A stretch of DNA of 64,000 nt from Arthrobacter sp. PM3 (GCF_003352915.1 NZ_CP022314.1:1921012-1985011), one strand, 5' to 3'. Counted from the stretch's first letter, positions 26,542-36,582 are shown. Notes: a model not told the origin generated them from the sequence alone. A program made the numbers and translations.

Positions 26542-28815
26542 ATGACTGATGACCTGCAGGCCGCCGGTCCCGCCCACGTGGTGGTGATGGGCGTGACCAG
26601 CTGCGGCAAGAGCACCGTGGGCGCGGCCATTGCCGAACGCCTCGGCGCGGATTTCCTCGACGGCGATTCGCTGCACCCGCAGTCGAACATCGACAAGATG
26701 TCCTCCGGCACTCCGCTGGACGACGACGACCGGGCACCGTGGCTGGCCGAAATCGGCAGGCGCTTCGCGGCGTCGGACGCCGGCCTGGTTATCGCGTGCA
26801 GCGCGCTCAAACGCGCCTACCGTGACATCATCCGCAGCGGTGACCCGTCCGTGGTGTTCGTGCACCTGCACGGGACCCGGGAACTGCTCAGCAGCCGCAT
26901 GGCCGCCCGCCCCGGGCACTTCATGCCGCTCTCGCTGCTGGACTCGCAGCTGGGCACCCTCGAAGAACTCGAAGCCGACGAAAAGAGTGTTGTCGTGGAC
27001 ATCGCCCTGCCTGTGGAGCAGATCGCTGATGAAGCGGTGGCTGCCCTGCCCGCGCTGCACGGCGATGCCGCCCGGTTCGCCGTGGACCTCCAGGCCGCGC
27101 CGTTCAACCTCGACGACGACGCCATCGCCTGGGTGGAGTCCACCATCGGCGCGATGTCGCTCGAGGAGAAAATCGGCCAGCTGTTCATCAACCACAACAA
27201 CGACTACTCCCCGGAGTACCTCGACGGCGTGCTGGAGAACTACCACGTGGGCGGCATGCGCTACCGGCCCGGACCGTCGGCCGAGGTGCAGGCGCACATC
27301 CGCTATGCCCAGTCCAAGACCTGGGTGCCGCTGCTGATCGCCTCGAATCCCGAAATGGGCGGCGCCGGGAGCTGCGACGACGGGACGTTCGTCTCCACCC
27401 ACCTGCAGGCAGGCTCGCATCCGGACAAGGGCATCGCCCGCCGGATGGGGCAAGTGGCCGGGGTGGAGACCGCGGCGCTGGGCTGCAACTGGGCGTTCGC
27501 GCCGATCGTGGACATCCACTACAACTGGCGCAACACCGTCATCTCCACCCGGTCGTTCGGGAACACCCCGGAGATCGTCGTGGAACGGGCCAAGGAGTAC
27601 TTCGACGGCATCAGCGAGTCGCCCACGGTGTGCGCCATGAAGCACTTCCCGGGCGACGGCGTGGACGAACGCGACCAGCACGTGGTCACGTCCTACAACA
27701 CGTTCGGCTACGGGCAGTGGAACGAAACCTACGGGCACGTGTACCGGGAAATGATCGGCCACGGCGTGCAGTCCATCATGGCCGGCCACATCGGCGCGCC
27801 GGACCTTTCACGGCATTTCCGTCCCGGACTGGCGGATCAGGACATCCTGCCCGCCACCCTGGCGCCGGAACTCCTGCAGGACCTGCTCCGCGGCGAGCTC
27901 GGCTTCAACGGCCTGGTCCTGACCGATGCGTCCCAGATGATCGGACTGACCCAGGCCATGAAGCGCAGCGACCTGGTCCCGGCCACCATCGCGGCCGGGT
28001 GCGACATGTTCCTGTTCTTCCGGAACCCGGCCGAGGACTTCGGCTACATGCTGGAAGGCTACAAGTCCGGTGTCATCACCGAGGAACGGCTGCAGGACGC
28101 CCTGCGCCGGATCCTGGGCCTGAAGGCCTCGCTCGGGCTGCACCGGACGCCGCGGGAATCCCTCGTCCCGCCGGTCGAGGCCCTGGAACTGATCGGCAGC
28201 GAGGCCCACCGTGCCGTGGCGGCGGAGATTGCGGACAAGACCGTCACCCTGGTCAAGGACACCGCCGGGAACCTGCCCGTCACGCCGGAAACGCACAAAC
28301 GGATCCGCCTCTACGGCATTTCCGGCGGCGCGGACTTCACCCGGGCGGACCCGCTGGCCTACCTGGATGTTGTCCGGGACGAGCTCGAAAAGGCCGGGTT
28401 CGAAGTCCACGTCTTCAGGACGGCCGATCAGCGCCAGGCCGCCGGCGAGGACGGGGTGAACTTCATGTCCGTCATCGCCGAGGAAGCCACGGCGGACTAC
28501 GCGCAGAAGTACGACGCCGCGTTTGTGTTCGCCAATGTGAAGGGCTTCGCCCAGGAAGCGGCGATCCGGATCAAGTGGTCCACCCCGATGGCGGCGGAGA
28601 TCCCCTGGTACGCCACCGAGGTCCCCACGGTCTTCGTCTCGCTCAACCAGCCCAACCACCTTATCGACGTGCCCGTGGTGAAAACCGCCATCCACGCCCA
28701 CGCGGGGTCGCGCGAGGCCATCCGGGCCACCATCGACAAGATCCAGGGCAAGTCGGAGTTCCAGGGCACGTTCAACGAGAACGTCTTCTGCGACTCCTTC
28801 GACACCCGGCTCTGA
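26542..28815 (+). CDS. Gluconokinase-GH3 glycosidase fusion protein
   Basis: One uninterrupted 757-residue frame carries two unrelated enzymes. Residues about 10-170 are a thermoresistant-type gluconokinase: Walker A GVTSCGKST at 17-25, DGDSLHPQSNIDKMSSG, and IACSALKRAYRD. From about 192 a GH3 glycoside hydrolase begins (AWVESTIGAMSLEEKIGQLF), with the NagZ-like loop KHFPGDG and D378/H380 dyad in ERDQH, and the nucleophile Asp at 462 in LVLTDAS, followed by a C-terminal alpha/beta domain. I use ATG 26542 because GGTGAG lies six bases before it; ATG 26524, inside the end of manD, has no ribosome site. Gluconokinase makes 6-phosphogluconate; the GH3 substrate is unknown. No internal stop or ribosome site is seen at the junction. 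Confidence 0.82.
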   Translation: MTDDLQAAGPAHVVVMGVTSCGKSTVGAAIAERLGADFLDGDSLHPQSNIDKMSSGTPLDDDDRAPWLAEIGRRFAASDAGLVIACSALKRAYRDIIRSGDPSVVFVHLHGTRELLSSRMAARPGHFMPLSLLDSQLGTLEELEADEKSVVVDIALPVEQIADEAVAALPALHGDAARFAVDLQAAPFNLDDDAIAWVESTIGAMSLEEKIGQLFINHNNDYSPEYLDGVLENYHVGGMRYRPGPSAEVQAHIRYAQSKTWVPLLIASNPEMGGAGSCDDGTFVSTHLQAGSHPDKGIARRMGQVAGVETAALGCNWAFAPIVDIHYNWRNTVISTRSFGNTPEIVVERAKEYFDGISESPTVCAMKHFPGDGVDERDQHVVTSYNTFGYGQWNETYGHVYREMIGHGVQSIMAGHIGAPDLSRHFRPGLADQDILPATLAPELLQDLLRGELGFNGLVLTDASQMIGLTQAMKRSDLVPATIAAGCDMFLFFRNPAEDFGYMLEGYKSGVITEERLQDALRRILGLKASLGLHRTPRESLVPPVEALELIGSEAHRAVAAEIADKTVTLVKDTAGNLPVTPETHKRIRLYGISGGADFTRADPLAYLDVVRDELEKAGFEVHVFRTADQRQAAGEDGVNFMSVIAEEATADYAQKYDAAFVFANVKGFAQEAAIRIKWSTPMAAEIPWYATEVPTVFVSLNQPNHLIDVPVVKTAIHAHAGSREAIRATIDKIQGKSEFQGTFNENVFCDSFDTRL

Positions 28816-28841
28816 GCCGGGCGGCGCTGCGGTTCCGGCCG

Positions 28842-28904
28842 GGCGCTGCGCAAAATACCCTGCGCTACGCGGATTTCGCTGCGCAGGGTATTTTGCGCAG
28901 CGCC
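28842..28904. terminator. Perfect 24-base hairpin after the uidA operon
   Basis: Arms at 28842-28865 and 28881-28904 are exactly complementary over 24 bases around a 15-base loop. The stem includes CAAAATACCCTGCGC. It lies 26 bases past the fusion gene and 61 bases before the next start. It lacks a U-run, so it may end transcription in both directions or act otherwise. Confidence 0.7.
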
Positions 28905-28965
28905 GTTGAGGAACCGCCGCGAATACCCCTCCCGCGGCATCCCGCACAGGCGTACCGTGGGGGCC

Positions 28966-30225
28966 ATGGAGAAGACGGGATGCGCGGTGGTGGGCGGGGG
29001 TCCTGCCGGGATGATGCTGGGACTGCTCCTGGCCCGGGCCGGGGTGCGGGTCACGGTGCTGGAGAAACACGCGGACTTCCTGCGCGACTTTCGCGGCGAC
29101 ACAGTGCACCCTTCCACGATCCGGCTGATTGACGAACTCGGCCTCGGCCAGGAATTCCGCCGGCTGCCGCAGAGCCGCCTGAAAAACGTGGTCTTCCCGG
29201 TCCCCGGCGGACCGCCCGTGACCATGGGCGACTTCGACGCCCTGCCACCGCCCTACAACTACGTCGCCATGATGCCGCAGTGGGATTTCCTGAACTTCCT
29301 CGCCGCCGCCGCGGCCGAGGAACCGAGCTTCACCCTGCTTATGAGCCACACCGCCACCGGGCTGGTCCGCAACGGAGGCCGTGTCCGGGGAGTCCGCTTC
29401 CGGGCCCCCGACGGCACGCAGGACGAGCTCCTCGCCGACCTGGTCGTGGCCACCGACGGCCGGCATTCCGTGCTGCGCACCGCGGCCGCGCTGGCGCCGA
29501 AGGAGTTCCCGGTCCCGTTCGATACCTGGTGGTTCCGGCTGCCCAGGCACCCCTCCGAATCCGGCGAGGTCGCCGGGCTGGTGCCGGCGTTCGGGCCCGG
29601 GGAGGCCCTGATTGCCCTGTTCCGCACCGACTACTACCAGATGGGCTACCTCGCGCCGAAAGGTACCGATGCCCGGATCCGTGCGGAAGGCGTTGAAGGA
29701 TTCCGACGGCGGATCGCAGCGCTCCGCCCGGACCTTGCCGACCGCGTGGACGCCATCGGCTCACTCGAGGACCTGCACTGGCTGGATGTGCGGCTGGACC
29801 GGCTGCACCCGTGGCACATCAACGGGCTGCTGTGCATCGGGGACGCCGCGCATGCCATGTCCCCGGCCGGCGGCGTGGGCATCAACCTGGCCATCCAGGA
29901 CGCGGCGGCCACGGCGGCACTCCTCGCCCCCGCACTGCTCCGCGGCCGGGTGACCACGGCAGATCTGAAGAAGGTGGAACGCCGACGGCGGCTGCCCACC
30001 GTGATCGTGCAGAGCGTCCAGCGGATCATGCAGCGCGCCGTCTTCGGCCCGATCATGGCGGGCAGGCGGACCAAGGTTCCGGCCGCGGTCCTCTTCGTGG
30101 CCCGGCGCGTCCCGGCGGTCCGCACCATCATTCCGCGCTTCATCGCCTTTGGACCCCGCCCGGAGCACGCCCCGGACTTCGCCCGGCGCGCCGAACCGCG
30201 GACCTTCCCATCCGCTGCTCCGTAG
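28966..30225 (+). CDS. FAD-dependent aromatic-type monooxygenase
   Basis: The 419-residue flavoprotein has all three group A hydroxylase motifs: VVGGGPAGMMLGLLLARAG at the start, the DG motif VVATDGRHSVLR near residue 160, and the GD motif CIGDAAHAMSPAGGVGINLA near residue 290. It would hydroxylate an aromatic ring or similar substrate with NAD(P)H and O2. I start at ATG 28966, since the upstream part of the open frame runs through the hairpin. Its TAG stop falls inside the left arm of the next hairpin. Confidence 0.85.
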   Translation: MEKTGCAVVGGGPAGMMLGLLLARAGVRVTVLEKHADFLRDFRGDTVHPSTIRLIDELGLGQEFRRLPQSRLKNVVFPVPGGPPVTMGDFDALPPPYNYVAMMPQWDFLNFLAAAAAEEPSFTLLMSHTATGLVRNGGRVRGVRFRAPDGTQDELLADLVVATDGRHSVLRTAAALAPKEFPVPFDTWWFRLPRHPSESGEVAGLVPAFGPGEALIALFRTDYYQMGYLAPKGTDARIRAEGVEGFRRRIAALRPDLADRVDAIGSLEDLHWLDVRLDRLHPWHINGLLCIGDAAHAMSPAGGVGINLAIQDAAATAALLAPALLRGRVTTADLKKVERRRRLPTVIVQSVQRIMQRAVFGPIMAGRRTKVPAAVLFVARRVPAVRTIIPRFIAFGPRPEHAPDFARRAEPRTFPSAAP

Positions 30226-30263
30226 CCGCCCTTTTGAGGCCCCAAAAGGGCGGCTACGGAGCA
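30216..30263. repeat. Dispersed hairpin, TGCTCCGTA/CCCTTTTG family, copy 1
   Basis: Perfect 21-base arms (30216-30236 and 30243-30263) enclose a six-base loop AGGCCC. The stem reads TGCTCCGTAGCCGCCCTTTT and its complement. The TAG stop codon of the monooxygenase (30223-30225) lies within the left arm. It stands between two convergent genes and could terminate both. Related copies are at 53384 and 54445. Confidence 0.8.
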
Positions 30264-30274
30264 ATCGACGGGGG

Positions 30275-30517
30275 TTAGCCGTGGGCCGTGAGGTAGCCGA
30301 TCAGTCCTTTGACGGTCGCGACCGCAGGGTAATCGCGTTCGGGGATGTCCACGCCGGTGGCTTTGTCGATGGTTTCCACGAGCCGCAGGAAATCCAGCGA
30401 ATCCAGTTCCAGGTCCTGGCGCAGCCTGGCGGCCTCGTCGACGTCGTCGAGGTCGACGTCGGGGGCCACCGCGCCGATCGCGGCGTGCACCGCCGCCCGG
30501 GCGTCCTGTTCGTTCAT
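30275..30517 (-). CDS. Acyl carrier protein
   Basis: This 80-residue acidic protein has the phosphopantetheine attachment site DLELDSLDFL with Ser40. It is not the fatty-acid synthase ACP by context: it ends a cluster of acyl-CoA synthetase, E1 alpha, E1 beta and E2 genes, 28 bases after E2. It may accept the acyl group made by this dehydrogenase complex, which is inference. AGGAAACCGGAGGAACC precedes the ATG. Confidence 0.85.
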   Translation of the reverse strand: MNEQDARAAVHAAIGAVAPDVDLDDVDEAARLRQDLELDSLDFLRLVETIDKATGVDIPERDYPAVATVKGLIGYLTAHG

Positions 30518-30545
30518 GGTTCCTCCGGTTTCCTGGCGTCGGGTG

Positions 30546-31991
30546 TCACAGCTGTTCCGGTTCCTGCAGCAGTTCGTTGATCCGGGCGAGGTAGCGGGCG
30601 CCGCGGAGCCCGTCGCTGACCCGGTGGTCCGCCGAGAGGGTGGCTACGGCGGCGTGCCGGACGCCGAGGAGGCCGTCCCGCGCCCAGGGCTGTTCCGTCA
30701 CCCGGCCGAAACCGACCATGGCGACCTGCGGCGGGTAGATCACGCCGTAGACGCTGTCCACGCCGAGGTCGCCGAGGTTGGTCACCGTGAGGGTCGGATC
30801 CGCCATTTCCGCGCGCTGCAGGCGTCCGGCACGGGCCCGGCTGACAAGATCGCGCAATTGCTCCATCAGCTCATCCAGCGGCAGGGTGTCGGCGTCGTGG
30901 ATGGCGGGGGCCACCAGGCCGCCCTGGCGCAGGGCCACCGCGACGCCCAGGTGCACCGCCGGGCTGGGCCGGAACCCGCCGTCCCCATAGAAGCCGTTGA
31001 CCTCGGGGACGTCCCTGGCCGCGAGCGCCGCGGCCTTGAGCAGGAGTGCCGAGGGGACCAACCGGCCGGCGACCGGGCGGTGAGCGTTGACGGACTGCAT
31101 CCAGGCGACGGCGGCGGCCAGATCCAGGGTGGTGCTCAGATAATAGTGCGGGATGGTCTGCTTCGAGCGCGCCATCAGGGCACCGATGGCGCGGCGCAGG
31201 CTGGCCACGCGCTCGCGGACCTCCGACGGCGGCCTGCCCTGGGCCCGCGCTTCCGCCACCGCGGGCGGCTTCGCTTCCGGCACCGCCGCTCCTGTCACCG
31301 CGGGCGGCTCCCCTTCCGCCGCTTCAGGGCCGGCTTCGGGGAGGCCGGCTTCGGGCGGGCCCGGGGCGGCGGCCGCAGCGTCCTGCACGTCGGCCACCGT
31401 CACGGCCCCGTCCGGTCCCGTGCCGGTCACGGCGGAAAGCTCCACCCCGAGCTCGGCCGCGAGGCGCCGGGCCCGCGGGGCGGACCGCACCCTGCCCGCA
31501 CTGCCGGGGCGGGCGGCGACCGCGTGCTCCACGTCCGCCCGGGTGACGGCACCGCCCTTGCCCGTGCCGTGGATCCGGCCGGGGTCCACGCCCAGCCGGT
31601 GCGCCAGATGCCGGACCGGCGGCGCGATCGGAGGACCCGGCGTCGCCCCTGGCACTTCCGGGACCCGCGGCGGGACCGCACGGGCTTTCGACGGGACCCG
31701 CGGCGGGGGCTTTACGCGGGGCGGCGGTCCCGGTTCCGGTGCCCCCAGGTCCGCAGGGGTCTGAGTGATCCTGGCCAGCGGCGTTCCCACGGGAACGGTT
31801 TCGCCGATGCCGACCAGCAGGTCCGCCACGACGCCTTCCTGGAAGGACTCCACGTCCATGACCGTCTTGTCCGTGTCCACGACCGCCACGAGGTCGCCGC
31901 GGCGGACGTAGTCGCCGGGCTTGACGAGCCACTCGACGAGCTTGCCGTGCTCCATGTCGGCCCCCAGCGAGGGCATCAGGAAGTCACCCAC
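30546..31991 (-). CDS. 2-oxo acid dehydrogenase E2 (dihydrolipoamide acyltransferase)
   Basis: The 481-residue protein has one lipoyl domain at 1-76 (lipoyl Lys42 in [10 protein letters not shown]), a Pro-rich linker, two peripheral-subunit-binding domains (about 130-170 around [20 protein letters not shown], and 180-220 around [20 protein letters not shown]), an Ala/Pro/Glu linker, and a C-terminal acyltransferase domain ending with the catalytic ADHRVSDG motif. I use the GTG at 31991, since relatives begin with (M)[12 protein letters not shown]; it overlaps the E1 beta stop. Two binding domains are unusual. No E3 gene is nearby, so a shared dihydrolipoamide dehydrogenase is needed. Confidence 0.88.
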   Translation of the reverse strand: MGDFLMPSLGADMEHGKLVEWLVKPGDYVRRGDLVAVVDTDKTVMDVESFQEGVVADLLVGIGETVPVGTPLARITQTPADLGAPEPGPPPRVKPPPRVPSKARAVPPRVPEVPGATPGPPIAPPVRHLAHRLGVDPGRIHGTGKGGAVTRADVEHAVAARPGSAGRVRSAPRARRLAAELGVELSAVTGTGPDGAVTVADVQDAAAAAPGPPEAGLPEAGPEAAEGEPPAVTGAAVPEAKPPAVAEARAQGRPPSEVRERVASLRRAIGALMARSKQTIPHYYLSTTLDLAAAVAWMQSVNAHRPVAGRLVPSALLLKAAALAARDVPEVNGFYGDGGFRPSPAVHLGVAVALRQGGLVAPAIHDADTLPLDELMEQLRDLVSRARAGRLQRAEMADPTLTVTNLGDLGVDSVYGVIYPPQVAMVGFGRVTEQPWARDGLLGVRHAAVATLSADHRVSDGLRGARYLARINELLQEPEQL

Positions 31992-32964
31992 CGGCGGCCG
32001 CCGTCGCCTTGGCCGCGGCCACGATCCGCGCCGCGGACGGCAGGGCGGCCAGCTCGAGGTGCTTGGCATAGGGGATGGGCACCTCCGCGCTGCAGACCCG
32101 GGCCACCGGCGCGTCGAGGTCGAAGAACGCCTGTTCGGTGATCCGCGCGCTCACCTCGGCAGACAGGCTGCCGCTGCGCCAGCCCTCGTCAACCACCACC
32201 GCGCGGTGCGTCCGGGTCACGGAGGCGATGATGGCGGCGTCGTCAAGCGGCCGGAGCGTGCGCAGGTCCAGCACTTCGGCGTCGATCCCCTCCGACGCGA
32301 GCTGCTCCGCGGCGTCGAACACGGCGGGGAGCGTCCCGCCGTAAGTGATGAGTGAAATGTCCGTACCCGGGCGCCGGATGGCGGCGCTGCCGATGTCCAC
32401 TGGCCCGGCGTCGTCGGCGAGTTCCCCGGGGACGTTGTACAGCGAGCCGTGCTCGAAAATCAGCACCGGATCCGGGTCTTCCAGCGCCGTCCACAGCATG
32501 CCGCGGGCGTCTTCGAGGGTGGCCGGGGCGAGGATCCGCAGGCCCGGGATGTGCGCGTACCAGCCTTCGAGGCTGTGCGAGTGCTGGGCGCCGAGCTGGC
32601 GGCCGGCGCCGGTGGTCATCCGGATCACGAGCGGGACGTGGAGCTGCCCGCCGGACATGTGCAGCAGCGTGGCGGCGTTGTTCACGATCTGGTCGAGGGC
32701 CAGGAGGCTGAAGTTGACGGTCATGATTTCCACGATCGGGCGCATGCCGCCCAGTGCCGCCCCGATCCCGGCGCCGACAAATCCGGACTCCGACAGCGGG
32801 GTGTCACGGATCCGTTCCGGCCCGAATTCCTCCAGCAGGCCCAGGCTGACCGCGAATGATCCGCCGTAGGCGCCTACATCCTCGCCCATCAGGAACACGC
32901 GGTCGTCGCGGATCAGGGCGTCGCGGATGCCCGCCCGGAGCGCTTCACGGTAGCTGGATTTCAT
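31984..32964 (-). CDS. 2-oxo acid dehydrogenase E1 component, beta subunit
   Basis: The product (326 aa) is the beta chain of a pyruvate/branched-chain/acetoin-type E1: [32 protein letters not shown] at the start, [11 protein letters not shown] and [13 protein letters not shown] later. It forms the thiamine diphosphate active site with the alpha chain. The ATG at 32964 overlaps the alpha-chain stop (ATGA). Confidence 0.9.
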   Translation of the reverse strand: MKSSYREALRAGIRDALIRDDRVFLMGEDVGAYGGSFAVSLGLLEEFGPERIRDTPLSESGFVGAGIGAALGGMRPIVEIMTVNFSLLALDQIVNNAATLLHMSGGQLHVPLVIRMTTGAGRQLGAQHSHSLEGWYAHIPGLRILAPATLEDARGMLWTALEDPDPVLIFEHGSLYNVPGELADDAGPVDIGSAAIRRPGTDISLITYGGTLPAVFDAAEQLASEGIDAEVLDLRTLRPLDDAAIIASVTRTHRAVVVDEGWRSGSLSAEVSARITEQAFFDLDAPVARVCSAEVPIPYAKHLELAALPSAARIVAAAKATAAAGG

Positions 32965-33980
32965 GGCGCGCCGGTGCCCTTCCCGGCGCCGGGCTCGCTG
33001 TAGACGAAACGGGTCAGTTCCTCCACCGGCTCCAGGGTCCCGGCCTCGGCGAAGTCGACGGCGGCCGCGATCTCCGCCTGCGCGTCCGCCTGCAGCTGCT
33101 CCCACTCCGCGGCGGAAAGCCGGCCCGCAGTCTCCAGGGCGGTCCGCAGCAGCGTGATCGGGTCCCGCTCCATCCACCGGGCCACCTCGTCCTTGCTCCG
33201 GTAGCGTTCGGGGTCGAACATGGAGTGCGCCCGGAAACGGTAGGTCCGCAGCTCCAGGAAATGCGGGCCGCCGCCGGCGCGCACGGCATCCACGGCGCGG
33301 CGTGCGCCCTCCTCGACGGCCAGGACGTCCATGCCGTCCACCGCCCAGGCGGGGATCTCGTAGGCGGCGGCCTTCAGGGCGATGTCCGTCTGCGATTCGG
33401 AACGGGCCAGCGCGGTTCCCATGGCGTAGAGGTTGTTCTCGCAGCAGAACAGCACGGGCAGCTGCCAGAGCGCCGCGAGGTTCAGGCTCTCGTGGAATTC
33501 GCCTTCGGCCACCGCACCTTCGCCGAAGAAGCACGCCGTGACGTTTGCCCGTCCCGCCATCTTGTCGGCGAGCGCCAGTCCGACGGCGAGTGGCAGGCCC
33601 CCGGCGACGATCGCGTTGCCGCCGAAGAAGCGGGTGGCGGCGTCGAAGAGGTGCATCGACCCGCCGCGACCCCGGCAGCACCCTTCCACGTTGCCGTACA
33701 TCTCGGCCAGAATCGCCCCGGCCGGGACGCCCCGCAGCAGCGCGTGGCCGTGCTCCCGGTAGGTTGCGACGACGGCGTCCTCCGGTCCCAGGGCGGACAG
33801 GACGCCGGCGGCCACGGCTTCCTCCCCGATGTAGACGTGCAGGAAGCCCCGGATTTTGGCGGCGCTGTAGAGCTCGACGCATTTCTCCTCCAGCTGGCGG
33901 ATGCGCAGCATCTGCAGCAGCAAGTCCCGGCCGTGGGCCGCGTCCACCGGGCCTCCCCGCGGGCCGGCGGTGCCGGTCAT
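32961..33980 (-). CDS. 2-oxo acid dehydrogenase E1 component, alpha subunit
   Basis: The 339-residue protein holds the thiamine diphosphate motif from [17 protein letters not shown] to CCENN (about 160-195) and the phosphorylation-loop-like [19 protein letters not shown]. The ATG at 33980 overlaps the upstream synthetase stop (ATGA), giving one tightly coupled five-gene operon. Acetoin dehydrogenase and pyruvate dehydrogenase E1 alpha are both close; the substrate is not decided by sequence. Confidence 0.9.
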   Translation of the reverse strand: MTGTAGPRGGPVDAAHGRDLLLQMLRIRQLEEKCVELYSAAKIRGFLHVYIGEEAVAAGVLSALGPEDAVVATYREHGHALLRGVPAGAILAEMYGNVEGCCRGRGGSMHLFDAATRFFGGNAIVAGGLPLAVGLALADKMAGRANVTACFFGEGAVAEGEFHESLNLAALWQLPVLFCCENNLYAMGTALARSESQTDIALKAAAYEIPAWAVDGMDVLAVEEGARRAVDAVRAGGGPHFLELRTYRFRAHSMFDPERYRSKDEVARWMERDPITLLRTALETAGRLSAAEWEQLQADAQAEIAAAVDFAEAGTLEPVEELTRFVYSEPGAGKGTGAP

Positions 33981-35815
33981 GCCGGCGCTCCGGAGGCCGG
34001 GGGAGCGGGCGGCGGGGGCGTCTCGATCGTGGAGGTGTCGCCCTCGGGCAGGCCGAGCTCGCGGGCCTTGAGCAGGCGCCGGAGGATCTTCCCGCTTCGG
34101 GTCTTGGGCAGTGCGGCCGTGAAGTCGAGCAGCCGCGGCGCGACGGCCGGACCCAGGCGCTTGCGGGCGAAACCGATGATGTCCAGCGCCAGCTCGCCGG
34201 ACGGTTCCCAACCGGTCCGAAGCTCCACGAAGGCCTTGACCACCTCGCCGGCCACCGGGTCCGGGACGCCGATCACGCCGGCCTCGGCCACGGCCGGGTG
34301 CTCCATGAGGGAACTCTCCACCTCGAACGGCCCGATCAGGTGTCCCGAGGACTTGATGACGTCGTCGCCCCGGCCGACAAACCAGTAGTAGCCGTCGGCG
34401 TCGCGTTTAGCGAGGTCTCCGGTGAGGTACCAGCCGCCGGCGAAGCAGCGGCGGTAGCGCTCCTCCTCGTGCAGGTAGCCGCGGAACATGGACGGCCAGC
34501 CGGGGCGGAGGGCCAGTTCCCCCATGGTGTCCGGCTCGGTGACCAGTTCCGCTTCGCCGTCGCGGATCACGGGCCTGCCGTCCTGGTCCCGTAGCACCAG
34601 GGCCGCCTCGACGCCGGGGAGCGGCCGGCCCATGGACCCGGGCCGGATCTCGGTGGCGGCGTAGTTGGAGATCATGATGCCGCCCGTCTCGGTCTGCCAC
34701 CAGTTGTCATGCACCGGCTGGCCGAAGGCCTCCTGCCCCCACACCACCACCTCCGGGTTCAGCGGCTCGCCCACGCTGGCCACGAAGCGCAGGGCGGAGA
34801 GATCGTGTCCGGCGGCCCGCCCGGCCCCGGCCTTCATGAGCATGCGCAACGCCGTCGGGGCGGTGTACCAGACTGTGACCCCCTGCTCGGCGAGGATCCG
34901 GTACCACCGGTCCGCGTCCATTTCCTCCTCGTCGACGACGGCCGTGACTCCGTGACTCAGTGGCGCGATCACCCCGTACGAGGTGCCGGTGACCCAGCCG
35001 GGGTCCGCCGTGCACCAGTAGACGTCGCCGGGGTGCAGGTCCAGGGCGAAGGTGCCGGTCGCATGGTGGGCGGTCACGGCGTCGTGCACGTGAATGGCGC
35101 CCTTCGGGGTGCCGGTGGTGCCGGATGTGAAGTGCAGCAGGGCCATGTCCTCGGGGCCGGTGGCCGCGATCTCCGCCTCCGGCGGCGCTTCCCGCATCAG
35201 GGCGGCCAGGTCCAGGGTGCCGGGCTCGGGCTCGCCATCGGCGTCGATCAGCAGGACGTGGCGCAGCTCCGGGAGCTCCCCGCGGAGCCGGGCGATCTTC
35301 CGGCGGTACAGCATCCGTGTGGTGACGAGCACACGGCCCGAGCCCAGAGCGAGGCGCTGCCGCACGGGTTCCGGGCCGAACGCGGAAAACAGGGGACAGA
35401 ACACGCTCGCGTTCTTGAAGGTGCCGAGCACCGCGGTGTACAGGGCGGGGCCGCGGCCGGCGAGGGAGAACACCCGCTCCCCGCGGCCGACGCCGAGGCT
35501 GCGCAGGACCCCGGCGAACCGGTTGGTCTGTTCGGCCAGGTCGGCGTAAGTCAGCGACCGGGTGCTGCCGTCGGCCCGCACGAACCGCAGCGCCTCGCGG
35601 CTCCCGCCGTCGCCGGCCGCATGCCGGTCCACCGCCTCGTACGCAATGTTCAGGCCACGCCCGCCGGGGAGCCCGGACAAGGCCCGCCGGGCCTCATCCC
35701 AGGTGAAGGCCGCGCACGCCGCGTCATAATCCACCAGGTTGGGCCGGACCCGGAAACTGCCGGCGTCTTTGGTAATCGCAGGCCAGCGCAGGGATGGTTC
35801 GATTCCTGCCGTCAT
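33977..35815 (-). CDS. acsA: Acetyl-CoA synthetase-like AMP-dependent ligase
   Basis: The 612-residue enzyme activates acetate or a short acid as an acyl-adenylate and then acyl-CoA. It has the P-loop [15 protein letters not shown], the NWWQTETGG motif, WYLTGDLA and the C-terminal catalytic Lys in [12 protein letters not shown]. The ATG at 35815 is chosen as the start of the ACS N-terminal domain; the longer frame runs into the pyrE promoter. It is first gene of the cluster and divergent from pyrE. Butyryl- or propionyl-CoA synthetase remain possible. Confidence 0.87.
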   Translation of the reverse strand: MTAGIEPSLRWPAITKDAGSFRVRPNLVDYDAACAAFTWDEARRALSGLPGGRGLNIAYEAVDRHAAGDGGSREALRFVRADGSTRSLTYADLAEQTNRFAGVLRSLGVGRGERVFSLAGRGPALYTAVLGTFKNASVFCPLFSAFGPEPVRQRLALGSGRVLVTTRMLYRRKIARLRGELPELRHVLLIDADGEPEPGTLDLAALMREAPPEAEIAATGPEDMALLHFTSGTTGTPKGAIHVHDAVTAHHATGTFALDLHPGDVYWCTADPGWVTGTSYGVIAPLSHGVTAVVDEEEMDADRWYRILAEQGVTVWYTAPTALRMLMKAGAGRAAGHDLSALRFVASVGEPLNPEVVVWGQEAFGQPVHDNWWQTETGGIMISNYAATEIRPGSMGRPLPGVEAALVLRDQDGRPVIRDGEAELVTEPDTMGELALRPGWPSMFRGYLHEEERYRRCFAGGWYLTGDLAKRDADGYYWFVGRGDDVIKSSGHLIGPFEVESSLMEHPAVAEAGVIGVPDPVAGEVVKAFVELRTGWEPSGELALDIIGFARKRLGPAVAPRLLDFTAALPKTRSGKILRRLLKARELGLPEGDTSTIETPPPPAPPASGAPA

Positions 35816-35903
35816 GGTTCCATCGGACTCCCGTGCGCGGGTGCCGCCAAGAGTAAAAGGTCCCGGGACGGTCCGCGGCGGACCAGACACTAAACTGGGA
35901 CCC

Positions 35904-36488
35904 ATGACTGCCACCCGTGACTTCGCCGCCGACGCTGCCGCTGCCCGTGCCCGCCTCCTGGAACTAATCAAGGAACTGGCCGTCGTCCGCGGCAAGGTCA
36001 TCCTCTCGTCCGGCGCCGAGGCCGACTACTACATCGACCTGCGCCGCATCACCCTGCACCACGAGGCATCCAAACTGGTGGGCCAGGTCATGCTCTCCCT
36101 GATGGACGACGCCGGGATCGACTTCGAGTGCGCCGGCGGCCTCACCATGGGGGCGGACCCCGTGGGCACCGCCGTCATGCACGCCGCGGTCGACGCCGGC
36201 CGGCCGGTGGACGCGTTCGTGGTCCGCAAGGCGCAGAAGTCCTACGGCATGGGCCGGCAGGTCGAAGGCCCCTCCGTGGAAGGCCGCAAAGTCCTGGTCC
36301 TGGAAGACACCTCCACCACCGGCGGCTCCGCGCTGACCGCCGTCGAAGGCATCCGCAAGGCCGGCGGCAACGTGGTGGCCGTCGCCGTGATCGTGGACCG
36401 CGACACCGGAGCCAAGGAAAAGATCGAGGCCGAAGCCGGGGTGCCCTACCTCTTCGCGTTCGGCAAGGACGAGCTCGGCCTGGCCTAG
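35904..36488 (+). CDS. pyrE: Orotate phosphoribosyltransferase
   Basis: PyrE (194 aa) joins orotate to PRPP in pyrimidine synthesis. The PRPP-binding motif [14 protein letters not shown] lies at about 132-145 and the substrate loop [16 protein letters not shown] just before it. The ATG at 35904 gives the family's normal length. The divergent spacing from acsA is only 88 bases, so their promoters must lie close or overlap. Confidence 0.93.
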   Translation: MTATRDFAADAAAARARLLELIKELAVVRGKVILSSGAEADYYIDLRRITLHHEASKLVGQVMLSLMDDAGIDFECAGGLTMGADPVGTAVMHAAVDAGRPVDAFVVRKAQKSYGMGRQVEGPSVEGRKVLVLEDTSTTGGSALTAVEGIRKAGGNVVAVAVIVDRDTGAKEKIEAEAGVPYLFAFGKDELGLA

Positions 36489-36582
36489 TTTCTCCCTCGG
36501 CTGACGCGGTGGACGGCGCATAGGGGGTGACTTATCATCGACTTGAATACCCCCGTCCGTACCCGCTCCTGGAGAACGCGCC

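Noticed and set aside
26524..28815. Sequencing error joining two genes
   Set aside because: Both halves keep intact motifs, the linker is in frame with normal codon bias, and neither half shows a broken terminus. It remains listed as a test, not a conclusion.
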